64,000 nt of DNA from Flavobacteriales bacterium (lineage in GTDB: Bacteria; Bacteroidota; Bacteroidia; Flavobacteriales_F; PHOS-HE28): positions 124,001 through 188,000 of the forward strand of contig JADJXH010000003.1 of NCBI GenBank assembly GCA_016715895.1. The letters are read 5' to 3'. The notes beneath the pieces were generated by a model. It saw nothing but the letters and a program-made list of their open reading frames with translations, did not search any database and was not told where the DNA came from. Below are positions 16,194 through 26,700 of the stretch, piece by piece (the first letter of the stretch is position 1; the number at the start of each line of letters is the position of its first letter). The position numbers and the translations under genes are program-made.

Positions 16194-18500
16194 TCACGCG
16201 AGCACGCGCACGGGCCGGCGGCGCAGGATGAGCAGCACCAGCAGGGGCAGCAGCAGCAGCTCGCTCAGCAGGGCCACGCCCAGGGTGATGCTGATGAGCA
16301 GGCCCATGTAGTGCACGCTGGCGAAGTCGGACGCGATGAGGGTGATGAACCCGGCGCAGAGCATCAGGCTCATCACGATCACGGCCTTGCCGCCGCTGAG
16401 GTAGGTGCGCTTCATGGCGTAGGGCAGGCCGCGGCCCTTGGCCAGTTCGATGCGCAGCTTGCCCAGCAGGTGGATGGTGTCGTCCACCGCGATGCCGAAG
16501 GCGTTGCTGAAGATGATGGCGGTGCTCACCTTGAGGTCGATGCCCACCAGGCCCATGAGGCCGGCGATGAACACCATGGGCAGCACGTTGGGCAGCAGGG
16601 CGATGAGCACCATGCGGGGCTCGCGGAACAGCACCATCATGATGACGGCGATGAGCAGGAAGCTGAGGCCGAGGCTCAGGAGCATCTGTTCGCTGAGGCG
16701 CTCGTTGTTGCGGTCGATCAGGAAGGCCATGCCGGTCTGGTGGAAGTCCACGGCGGGGGTGGGGCCGAGGCCCTTCACCAGGCCGTCGAGGGCGGCATTC
16801 TTCAGGCGGTGGGCGGCGCCGCCCTCGTCGATCATGCGGCCGCTCATGCGCGCGGTGCGGCCGTCCGCCGCGGCGATGGTCGAAAGGCCCTGGCGGCCCA
16901 GCAGGGTGCGGGCCAGGCGGGCGGCGCGCTCGGTGTCGGCGGGCGTGTCGGGCAGGCGGTACCAGGCGGGGTCGCCCCCGTTCAGCGCCATGTGCGCCGC
17001 GCGCACCACCGTCACCGGGCTGGTGATGTGGCGCACGCCGTAGCTGCGCTCCAGATGGTCCTGCACCAGGGCCGTGCGGTGCAGCACGGCGTGGTCCCAC
17101 ACGCTGAGGGCGGTGTCGCGCACGGCGATCTCCAGGTCGAAGGGGCGCACGCCGCCGAACTGCGCCTCGAACCAGAGGAAGCCCTGCTTCTGCGGGTCGC
17201 TGTCGGGCAGGTCCTCCAGCAGGAAGTTGTTCACCGTGATGCGGGGGATGAGGAGGGCGCAGGCCAGGGTGACGGCGCCGGCGCCGAAGAGGATGGTGCG
17301 GCGGCGGCGGATCACCAGGCGCAGCAGGCCGTGCACCACGCGGTCCCAGAGCGAGGCGCGCACGGTGCGTTCGGCGGGCACGGGGGTGGGCATCAGCAGC
17401 AGCACGGCGGGCAGCAGCGTGAAGGCCAGGGCATAGGCCAGGAAGACGCCCATGGCGGTGAAGAGGCCGAACTCGCTCATGGGGCGGATGCCGCTGGTGA
17501 CCAGCGTGGCGTAGCCGATCGCCGTGGTGAGCATGGTGATGAAGGTGCTGAGGCCCACCTCGTCGAAGGTGATGGCCAGGGCGCGCGCCTTGGGATGGCC
17601 CTCGCGCAGGGCCTCGATGTAGCGCTCGATGATGTGCACCGCATCGCTCATGCCCACCACGAAGAGGATGGTGGGCAGCAGCATGGTGAGGATGCTGAGC
17701 GGCTTGCCGAAGGCGGTCATCAGGGCCACCTGCCACAGCACGGTGAGGGCCACCACGCTGATGGGGGCCACCACGCCCCACACGGTGCGGAAGGCGATGG
17801 ACAGGAAGATGACCAGCAGCACGGCCGAGGCGAGCATGAAGGTGATGAGCTCGCGGGTCATCAGGCCGATGTAGTGGCGCTGGCCGTGGATGCGGCCGGC
17901 GATGCGCACCTCGGGCAGGCCGCTGGCGGCCACGGCGGCCTCGATGCGGTTGAGGAGGCTGTCGCTGCGGGCCTTGCTGAGGCCCTGTTCGGTGTGCATC
18001 ACCAGCAGCAGGGCATCGCCGCGGTCGTTCACCAGGGGGCGCGCCACCGGGTCCAGCCACAGGCGGGCGCTGTCGGCGGCCAGGGTGCTGTCGTGGTCCA
18101 GCCGCAGCACGGGCACCTCGAACACGCCGGCCGGGGTCCAGCGCGGCATCTTCAGGCGGGTGGGCGACACCACGCGGCGCACATCGGGCAGCGTGGCCAG
18201 GCGCGTGGCGAGGCTGTCGGCGCGGCGCAGCAGGTCCAGGTGGAACACCGAGGGCCGGCGACCGATGCCGAAGAGCACGTACTCGTTGTCGTGCCCGAAG
18301 CGCTCGCGGAAGGCGAGGTAGCGGTCCAGCTCCGGGTCGTCGGTGGGGAAGAACTTCTCGAAGTCGTAGTCCACCCGCACCTGCCGCAGGGCGAAGAGCG
18401 CCGGCACGGTGAGCAGCACGAGCAGCAGCAGCGCAAGGCGGGCGTTGCGGCGCGTGAGCAGCCGTTCGATGCGGAGGAGCCGCCGCTGGCGCCGGTCCAT
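16194..18500 (-). CDS. RND-superfamily (MMPL-type) exporter
   Basis: This 768-aa inner-membrane protein is taken from ATG 18500 (MDRRQRRLLRIERLLTRRNA); an ATG ten codons upstream would add a Pro-rich leader. There are two similar halves. Each has one helix (LALLLLVLLTVPALFAL), a periplasmic domain of about 170 residues, and a bundle of five helices. Typical RND motifs are present, such as VGMSDAVHIIERYIEALREG and AVDDTIHLLGKLRIELAKG, whose charged residues belong to the proton relay. The size and domain order match predicted exporters of the HpnN/MMPL kind, which move lipids or hydrophobic compounds. The substrate is unknown. No membrane-fusion protein or outer-membrane partner is adjacent. 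Confidence 0.85.
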   Translation of the reverse strand: MDRRQRRLLRIERLLTRRNARLALLLLVLLTVPALFALRQVRVDYDFEKFFPTDDPELDRYLAFRERFGHDNEYVLFGIGRRPSVFHLDLLRRADSLATRLATLPDVRRVVSPTRLKMPRWTPAGVFEVPVLRLDHDSTLAADSARLWLDPVARPLVNDRGDALLLVMHTEQGLSKARSDSLLNRIEAAVAASGLPEVRIAGRIHGQRHYIGLMTRELITFMLASAVLLVIFLSIAFRTVWGVVAPISVVALTVLWQVALMTAFGKPLSILTMLLPTILFVVGMSDAVHIIERYIEALREGHPKARALAITFDEVGLSTFITMLTTAIGYATLVTSGIRPMSEFGLFTAMGVFLAYALAFTLLPAVLLLMPTPVPAERTVRASLWDRVVHGLLRLVIRRRRTILFGAGAVTLACALLIPRITVNNFLLEDLPDSDPQKQGFLWFEAQFGGVRPFDLEIAVRDTALSVWDHAVLHRTALVQDHLERSYGVRHITSPVTVVRAAHMALNGGDPAWYRLPDTPADTERAARLARTLLGRQGLSTIAAADGRTARMSGRMIDEGGAAHRLKNAALDGLVKGLGPTPAVDFHQTGMAFLIDRNNERLSEQMLLSLGLSFLLIAVIMMVLFREPRMVLIALLPNVLPMVFIAGLMGLVGIDLKVSTAIIFSNAFGIAVDDTIHLLGKLRIELAKGRGLPYAMKRTYLSGGKAVIVMSLMLCAGFITLIASDFASVHYMGLLISITLGVALLSELLLLPLLVLLILRRRPVRVLA

Positions 18501-18559
18501 GAACAGGGGGCTGGGGATGGGGTGCGGCAAAGGTGGGGTCTGTCCGCGTGCGGTGCGGC

Positions 18560-18567
18560 TACCTTTG
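18560..18567 (+). promoter_or_regulatory. TACCTTTG promoter -7 box
   Basis: An exact TAnnTTTG match, 7 nt before the ATG of the WG-repeat gene. This implies a very short leader or a leaderless transcript. Confidence 0.6.
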
Positions 18568-18574
18568 GAAGCCG

Positions 18575-20716
18575 ATGGACAACAGGTTGGTGCGCGCCCT
18601 TGTTCTGATGCTGGGGCTGGGGACGGCGGTGGTGGCTTCGGCGGGCAAGCTGGAGAAGGCGTTCGAGGCGCTCAAGGTGTACAACTACTTCCTGGCCCGC
18701 CAGCTGTTCCAGGCCCAGGTGGGCCGGCAGCCGGCGGCGGCCTGGTACGGGTTGAGCGTGATCGCGGGCCGGGCGGACAACCCGTTCCACCAGCCCGATT
18801 CGGCGCACACCTATCTGGTGCGCGCCGAGGCGGCCTATGCGCTGAGCGACGAACGCACGCGGGCCCGCATCAAGCCGCTGGGGGTGGACGAGGAGGCGCT
18901 GGCCGGGCAGCGGGCCTACCTGCACGGGCTGGCGTGGGACCAGGCGCGGGCGGCCAACACGCTGGAGGGCTACGATCGCTTCCTGGAGCGCCACCCCACC
19001 GCGGCGCAGGCCGCCGATGCGCGGGCCGTGCGCGACCATCTGGCCTTCCAGCAGGCGCGCGAGCGCAACACCGCGGCGGCCTATCAGGCCTTTCTGGAGG
19101 CCTATCCGGGCGCGCGCCAGGTGTACGAGGCGCGCGGGCGGCTGGAGGAGGCCGTGTACCGCGAGGCCACCGCCGACAGCAGCATCGCGGCCTACGTGCG
19201 CTTCATCGGGCAGCACGGCGAAAGCCCCTACGTGAAGCAGGCCGAGGACGCCATCTACACGCTGAGCACCCCGCGGCGCACGCGCGACGAGCTGCGCGGG
19301 TTCATCGCCAGCTACCCGACGAACCACCGCGTGCCCGACGCCTGGCGCGAGCTGTACGCCACCTATGTCCGCGACCTGGATGCCGCGGCCATCACGCGCT
19401 TCCTGCAGGAGAACCCCGACTACCCCTTCATCCAGGAGCTGAGCGAGGACTACCGCGTGGCCAGCCTGGTGCTGCTGCCGTTCCGGCGGGGCGGTGCCTG
19501 GGGCTTCATCGACGACCAGGGCGTGGAGCGGATCAAGGCAGCGTACGAATGGGTGGAGCCCTTCCGGAACGGGCAGGCGCTGGTGGGGCGGGATGGACGG
19601 ACCGGCACGGTGAACAAGAGCGGCAAGGAGGTGATCCCCGTGGAGCACGATGACGTGTCGGAGTTCAGCGAGGGGTTGGCCACGGTGGAGCGCGCGGGCC
19701 GGGTGGGGGTGATGGACCGCACCGGAACCCTGGTGGTGCCGATGCGCTACGAGGAGGTCGGCGAATACCGCGAAGGCCTGGCGTACGCCGCGCTGGAGGG
19801 GCGCTATGGCTACATCGATGCGCGCGGCGGCACGGCCATCCCGTTCACCTTCGACCTGGCGGGCACCTTCCACCACGGACTGGCGGTGGTGGAGCGCGCG
19901 GGACGCAGCGGGGCCATCGACACCCGCGGCCAGGTGGTGGTGCCCTTCGAGCACGACTGGATCGAGGGCTTCGACCGGGGCGTGTCGCGCGTGCGGCGCG
20001 ATGGGCGACTGGGCCTCATCGGCCCGTTCGGCGACACGGTGCTCGCGCCGGTGCACGCGCATGTGGGCAGCTTCGCCGGTGGCCCGGCGCTGGTGGTGGA
20101 CGGTGAGCGGTGCGGGTACGTGGACCGCCAGGGGCGGTGGGTGGTGGCGCAGGAGCTGGAGGCGGCGGAAGGGGTGATCGCCTGGGGCGAGTTCCGCAAC
20201 GGCGTGGCCGAAGTACAGGTGAAGGGTAAGCGGGGGGCGATCGACAGCACGGGCCGCTTCCTCATCCCGGCGCAGTACGTGGATCTGGGCGGCTACGCCC
20301 ACGGCCTCCTGCCCGTGAAGAAGAAACTGAAGTGGGCCTACGCCGATCGCGCCCACAAGCTGGTGACCGAGGCGAAGTACGACCAGGCCTGGCCGCTGGA
20401 GGGCGGGCTGGGGCGCGTGGTGGTCGACGGGCGCTGGGGCGCGGTGGACAGCACGGGCCGCGAGGTGATCCCGCCGCGCTACGAGGCCTTGTCCGATGCG
20501 GCGCACGGCATGCTGGTGGCCCTCCAGGGCGGACGCAGCGGCGCGGTGAGCGGGCAGGGGGCGGTCCTGGTCCCGTTCGAGTTCGAGAAGGTCGAACCCA
20601 TCGCCGCCGATCTGGTGCGCGTGGAGCGGGCGGGGCGCATGGCCTACTTCAAGCCTTCCGCCGGCCGGATGATCTGGAAGGAGGAAGGCTTCGACGTGGC
20701 GGCCTCACCGCAGTAG
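18575..20716 (+). CDS. WG-repeat protein with N-terminal helical repeats
   Basis: This 713-aa product starts at ATG 18575 with a signal-like N-terminus (VRALVLMLGLGTAVVASAG). Residues about 25-300 form helical, TPR-like repeats (YDRFLERHPTAAQAADARAV, YQAFLEAYPGARQVYEARG). From about 305 to the end run WG-type repeats: WGFIDDQGVERIKAAYEWVE, YGYIDARGGTAIPF and WGAVDSTGREVIPPRYEALS. These are known to fold as beta-structures of unclear ligand. It is probably periplasmic or surface-bound. Its 3' end overlaps the convergent giant repeat gene by 12 bp. Confidence 0.82.
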   Translation: MDNRLVRALVLMLGLGTAVVASAGKLEKAFEALKVYNYFLARQLFQAQVGRQPAAAWYGLSVIAGRADNPFHQPDSAHTYLVRAEAAYALSDERTRARIKPLGVDEEALAGQRAYLHGLAWDQARAANTLEGYDRFLERHPTAAQAADARAVRDHLAFQQARERNTAAAYQAFLEAYPGARQVYEARGRLEEAVYREATADSSIAAYVRFIGQHGESPYVKQAEDAIYTLSTPRRTRDELRGFIASYPTNHRVPDAWRELYATYVRDLDAAAITRFLQENPDYPFIQELSEDYRVASLVLLPFRRGGAWGFIDDQGVERIKAAYEWVEPFRNGQALVGRDGRTGTVNKSGKEVIPVEHDDVSEFSEGLATVERAGRVGVMDRTGTLVVPMRYEEVGEYREGLAYAALEGRYGYIDARGGTAIPFTFDLAGTFHHGLAVVERAGRSGAIDTRGQVVVPFEHDWIEGFDRGVSRVRRDGRLGLIGPFGDTVLAPVHAHVGSFAGGPALVVDGERCGYVDRQGRWVVAQELEAAEGVIAWGEFRNGVAEVQVKGKRGAIDSTGRFLIPAQYVDLGGYAHGLLPVKKKLKWAYADRAHKLVTEAKYDQAWPLEGGLGRVVVDGRWGAVDSTGREVIPPRYEALSDAAHGMLVALQGGRSGAVSGQGAVLVPFEFEKVEPIAADLVRVERAGRMAYFKPSAGRMIWKEEGFDVAASPQ

Positions 20717-23700
20717 GGTCACGTGCCCGGTGAGGCGCTCCTGCCGCACGCCGTCGCGGCTCATCGCCTTGTAGCGCAGCACCCAGGGATAGACGCCATC
20801 GGGCGCCGGCATGCCGTTCACCGTGCCGTCCCACGAGAGGTCGCCCAGCTCGCGCGTCACGATGCGCTCGCCCCAGCGGTCGAACACGTCCAGGGTGAGC
20901 TGCAGCAGCTGGCCCTCCACGCTCGGGGAGAAGACATCGTTCATGCCGTCGTTGTCGGGGGTGAACGCGTTGGGCACGTAGATGTAGGGACCGCAATCGC
21001 CGAGGATCACGCGCACACTGTCGGTCACGCTGCCACAGGCGCCGTCCACGGTGGCCCAGTAGACACCGGGTCCGTTCACCGCGAGGGAGGGCCCTTCCGC
21101 GCCGGTGTTCCACAGCACGGTGCCCGACGCGAGGGCCTCGAGCACCACCTGCTGGCCTTCGCAAGCCTCCACATCGCGGCCCAGTTCCAGCGACGGATCG
21201 GGTGCGGTGCTCAGGGACACGCTCTCGGAGAACGGACAGCCCTGGAAGGTGCCGGACAGGGTGTAGATGCCGGGCTGTGTGGCGAGCAGCGTATCGCCCG
21301 TGGCGCCGGCGGACCAGCCCAGGCCGATGAGGTCCGGAGGCGCCACGAGCAGGAGCGTATCGTCGGCGCAGAGGACCGCATCGCCGCCGAGGACGTTCTG
21401 CGGCACGGGCACCACGCTCACGAGCGCGGCATCCTGCCGGGTGCATCCGCCGAGGCTCACGGTCACCGACACGGTGCCGGCCTGGCTGGTGGTCCAGGTG
21501 GGCGCGGAGCTTCCGTCGGGCCAGGTGATGGAGGCCCCCGGGATGTTCACGGTGAAGGTGTGCTCCTCACCCGGGCAGAGCGTCACATTGGGACCAAGCT
21601 CCACGGCGCTGAGGTCGATGAAGGTGGCCGTGATGGTATCGCTGGCCGAACAGCCGTTGGCGGTGGCGGCGATCCAGTAGGTGCCGGAGGCGTTCACCGT
21701 CAGGGAGGGCTGGGTGCTGCCGGTGCTCCACAGCACCGAAGCGGAGCCCACCGACGGCGCCAGCACCAGCGATGTGCCGAGGCAGAGGCTGGTGTCGAGG
21801 CCCAGCTCCACGTTGGGCAGCGGCACCACGGTGAGGGTCATGGCGTCCGTCGCCGTGCATCCGTTCAGGTCGACGACCACCGTGTAGGCCCCCGTCGTGG
21901 TGGCCGTGAAGGTGGCGTTGGTGCTTCCGTCCTGCCACAGGTAGGTGGCTCCAGGAACGGTGGCATCCAGGTTGGCCGTGCCGCCCGCGCATACGCTCTG
22001 GTCCGGTCCCAGGTCCACCGTCGGCAACGGGTTCACGGTGATCACCGCGGTATCGCTGGCGGCGCAGGGCCCCACCGTGACCGTCACGGACACCGTCCCG
22101 GCCGTGGTGGTGGTGAAGGTGGGCGCGGTGGAGCCATCCTGCCACAGGTAGCTCGCACCGGGGGTGGTGACGTCGAAGGCGGCCGGTGTGCCATCGCACA
22201 GGCTGAGGTCGGGTCCCAGGTCGACCACCGGCGTGGGCAGGAAGGTGAGGGTGATGGTGTCGCTGACCGCGCAGGCGCCCTGGGACACCTGCACCCAGTA
22301 GAGCCCGCTCGCGGTGGCCGGCAGGGTGGCGCCGGAACTGCCATCGCTCCAGAGGTAGGTGGCACCCGGCAGGGTGGCATCAAGCACCAAGGTGCTTCCC
22401 GCGCACAGGGTGGCATCGGGTCCGAGGTCCACGGCCGACGGAGTGGCGACGAGCACGTCGACCGCGTCCTGTGCGGTGCATCCGTTGGCGCCGGTCACCG
22501 TGGCGCTGATCGTGCCCGCCACGGCGATGGTGTAGGTCCATGCGGTGGATCCATCCTGCCACACGATGCTGCCGCCCGCACCGGTGAGGTCGAAGGTGAG
22601 CTGCTCACCCGGGCAGAGGGTGGTGTCGTTGCCCAGGTCCACCGTCGGGGCCGCCAGGGCGTTCACGGTGAGCCCGTCATTCGCGGAGCAGCTGCCGATG
22701 GACACGGTGACGGCCACCGCCCCGGGTCCGGTCGCGGTGAAGGTGGGTCCGGTGCTGCCGTCCTGCCACAGGTAGGTGGCGCCAGGTGTGGTGGCATCGA
22801 TCACGGTCGTCAGCCCCGGGCAGAGGTCGACATCGGGCCCCAGGTCCACCACGGGGGCCGGTGCCACGGTGAGCACGAAGCTGTCCGTGGCGCTGCATCC
22901 GTTGGCGGTGACCGTCACCGTGTAGGTGCCTGCCGCGGACGCGGGCCGTGTGGCGCCGGTGCTTCCATCGTCCCACAGGTAGGTGCATCCGGCGCAGGTG
23001 GCGTCCAGCACCAGTTGATCACCGGCGCAGATGCTCTGGTCGGGACCGAGGTCCACGGTGGGTGCCGGGCTCAGGCTCACCTGCACCGCATCCGAACCGC
23101 TGCAGCCGTTCACTGTGATGGTGCAGCTCACCGCGCCCGCGGCCGTGGCCGTGAACGTGGGGGAGGTGCTGCCGTCGTGCCACAGGTAGGTGGCGCCCGC
23201 GGTGGTCGCATCCAGGGTCACCTGGTCTCCCGGGCAAAGCATGAGGTCCGGGCCGAGGTTGAGCGCCGGGAGCGGGTTCACCAGCACATCCACCGCATCG
23301 CCGGCCGTGCATCCGTTCACGGTGACATCCACGCTGTAGGTGCCGGCGGCGTTCACCGTGCGCGTGGCGGCGGTGCTGCCATCGTCCCACAGGTAGGTGG
23401 CGCCGGGCGTGCTGGCATCGAGGGTCACTTGGTCGCCCGCACAGAGCGTCACGTCCGGGCCGAGGTTGACCACGGGCAGCGGGTTCATCAGCACATCGAT
23501 CGCATCGCTGGCGGTGCATCCGTTCACCGTCACATCCACGCTGTAGGTGCCGCTGGCGTTCACGGTGCGGGTGGCGGCGGTGCTGCCGTTGTCCCAGAGG
23601 TAGCTGGCGCCCGGCGTGGTCGCGTCAAGGATGACCTGATCTCCGGCGCAGCCCGTGACATCCGGCCCCAGGTTGACCACTGGCAGCGGGTTCACCAGCA

Positions 23701-26700
23701 CATCGATCGCATCGCTTCCGGTGCATCCGTTCACGGTGACGTCCACGCTGTAGGTGCCGGCGGCGCTCACCGTGCGGGTGGCGGCGGTGCTGCCATCGTC
23801 CCAGAGGTAGGTGGCGCCGGGCGTGGTGGCATCCAGGGTGACCTGGTCCCCTGCGCAGAGCGTGATATCCGGACCCAGGTTCACGGTGAGCGCAGTGCTC
23901 ACGATCACCGTGATGGCATCGCTTGCGGTGCACCCGTTCACCGTGACGTCCACGCTGTAGGTACCGGCGGCGTTCACGGTGCGGGTGGCGGCGGTGCTGC
24001 CATCATCCCAGAGGTAGGTGGCGCCAGGCGTGGTGGCATCGAGCACGGCCTGTGTCCCCGGGCAGAGCGTCAGGTCCGGGCCCAGGTCCACCACCGGAAG
24101 CGGGTTCACGAGCACATCCACCGCATCGCTGGCGGTGCATCCGTTCACGGTGACGTCCACGCTGTAGGTGCCTGTGGCGTTCACCGTGCGGGTGGCGGCG
24201 GTGCCGCCGTTATCCCAGAGGTAGGTGGCGCCGGGCGTGCTGGCATCGAGGGTCACTTGGTCGCCCGCACAGAGCGTCACGTCCGGGCCGAGGTTGACCA
24301 CGGGCAGCGGGTTCATCAGCACATCGATCGCATCGCTGGCGGTGCATCCGTTCACCGTCACATCCACGCTGTAGGTGCCGCTGGCGTTCACGGTGCGGGT
24401 GGCGGCGGTGCTGCCGTTGTCCCAGAGGTAGCTGGCGCCCGGCGTGGTCGCGTCAAGGATGACCTGATCTCCGGCGCAGCCCGTGACATCCGGCCCCAGG
24501 TTGACCACTGGCAGCGGGTTCACCAGCACATCGATCGCATCGCTTCCGGTGCATCCGTTCACGGTGACGTCCACGCTGTAGGTGCCGGCGGCGCTCACCG
24601 TGCGGGTGGCGGCGGTGCTGCCATCGTCCCAGAGGTAGGTGGCGCCCGGCGTGGTGGCATCCAGGGTGACCTGGTCCCCTGCGCAGAGCGTGATATCCGG
24701 ACCCAGGTTCACGGTGAGCGCAGTGCTCACGATCACCGTGATGACATCGCTTGCGGTGCACCCGTTCACCGTGACGTCCACGCTGTAGGTACCGGCGGCG
24801 TTCACGGTGCGGGTGGCGGCGGTGCTGCCATCATCCCAGAGGTAGGTGGCGCCAGGCGTGGTGGCATCGAGCACGGCCTGTGTCCCCGGGCAGAGCGTCA
24901 GGTCCGGGCCCAGGTCCACCACCGGAAGCGGGTTCACGAGCACATCCACCGCATCGCTGGCGGTGCATCCGTTCACGGTGACGTCCACGCTGTAGGTGCC
25001 TGTGGCGTTCACCGTGCGGGTGGCGGCGGTGCCGCCGTTATCCCAGAGGTAGGTGGCGCCGGGCGTGGTGGCATCGAGGGTCACTTGATCGCCAGCACAC
25101 AGCGTCACATCCGGGCCGAGGTTGACCACGGGCAGCGGGTTCACGAGCACATCCACCGCATCACTGGCGGTGCATCCGTTCACGGTGACGTCCACGCTGT
25201 AGGTGCCGCTGGCGTTCACCGTGCGGGTGGCGGCGGTGCTGCCATCGTCCCAGAGGTAGGTGGCGCCCGCTGTGGTGGCATCGAGGATGGCCTGGCCCCC
25301 CGCGCAGAGTGTGAGATCCGGACCCAGGTTCACGACCGGGACCGGGTTCACGAGCACATCCACCGCATCGCTGGCGGTGCATCCGTTCACGGTGACGTCC
25401 ACGCTGTAGGTGCCGGCGGCGCTCACGGTGCGGGAGGCGGCGGTGCTGCCGTTGTCCCAGAGGTAGGTGGCGCCGGGCGTGGTGGCGTCGAAGGTCACCT
25501 GATCGCCGGCGCAGAGGGTGAGATCCGGGCCGAGGTTGACCACGGGCAGCGGGTTCACGAGCACATCCACCGCATCGCTGGCGGTGCATCCGTTCACGGT
25601 GACGTCCACGCTGTTGGTGCCGCTGGCGTTCACCGTGCGGGTGGCGGCGGTGCTGCCATCGTCCCAGAGGTAGGTGGCGCCTGGCGTGGTGGCATCCAGG
25701 GTGATCTGGTCGCCCGCGCAGAGGGTGACATCCGGGCCGAGGTTGACGACCGGGACCAGGTTCACGAGCACATCGACCGCATCACTGGCGGTGCATCCGT
25801 TCACGGTCACGTCCACGCTGTAGGTGCCGGCGGCGCTCACGGTGCGGGTGGCGGCGGTGCTGCCATCGTCCCACAGGTAGGTGGCGCCGGGCGTGGTGGC
25901 ATCGAGGGTCACTTGGTCACCGGCGCACAGCGTCACATCCGGGCCGAGGTTGACCACGGGCAGCGTATTCACCAGCACATCCACCGCATCGCTGGCGGTG
26001 CATCCGTTCACGGTCACGTCCACGCTGTAGGTACCTGTGGCGTTCACGGTGCGGGTGGCGGCGGTGCTGCCATCATCCCACAGGTAAGTGGCGCCGGGTG
26101 TGGTGGCATCGAGGGTCACTTGGTCGCCCGCGCAGAGGGTGAGGTCCGGGCCGAGGTTGACCACGGGCAGCGGGTTCACGAGCACATCGACCGCATCGCT
26201 TCCCGTGCATCCGTTCACGGTGACGTCCACGCTGTAGGTGCCGGCGGCGCTCACGGTGCGGGTGGCGGCGGTGCTGCCGTTGTCCCAGAGGTAGGTGGCG
26301 CCGGGCGTGGTGGCATCGAGGGTCACTTGGTCGCCAGCGCAGAGGGTGAGGTCCGGGCCGAGGTTGACCACGGGCAGCGGGTTCACCAGCACGTCCACCG
26401 CATCGCTGGCGGTGCATCCGTTCACGGTGACGTCCACGCTATAGGTGCCTGTGGCGTTCACCGTGCGGGTGGAAGCGGTGCTGCCATCGTCCCAGAGGTA
26501 GGTGGCGCCGGCTGTGGTGGCATCCAGGATGACCTGATCACCGGCGCAGAGTGTCACGTCCGGGCCCAGGTTCACGACCGGCAGCGGGTTCACCAGCACA
26601 TCGACCGCATCGCTTCCCGTGCATCCGTTCACGGTGACGTCCACGCTGTAGGTGCCGGCGGCGCTCACCGTGCGGGTGGCGGCGGTGCTGCCGTTGTCCC

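Noticed and set aside
16042..18060. N-terminal extension of nhaA to 1,111 codons
   Set aside because: The extra 673 codons are Arg/Pro/His-rich and antisense-like within the RND gene; NhaA begins cleanly at 16041.
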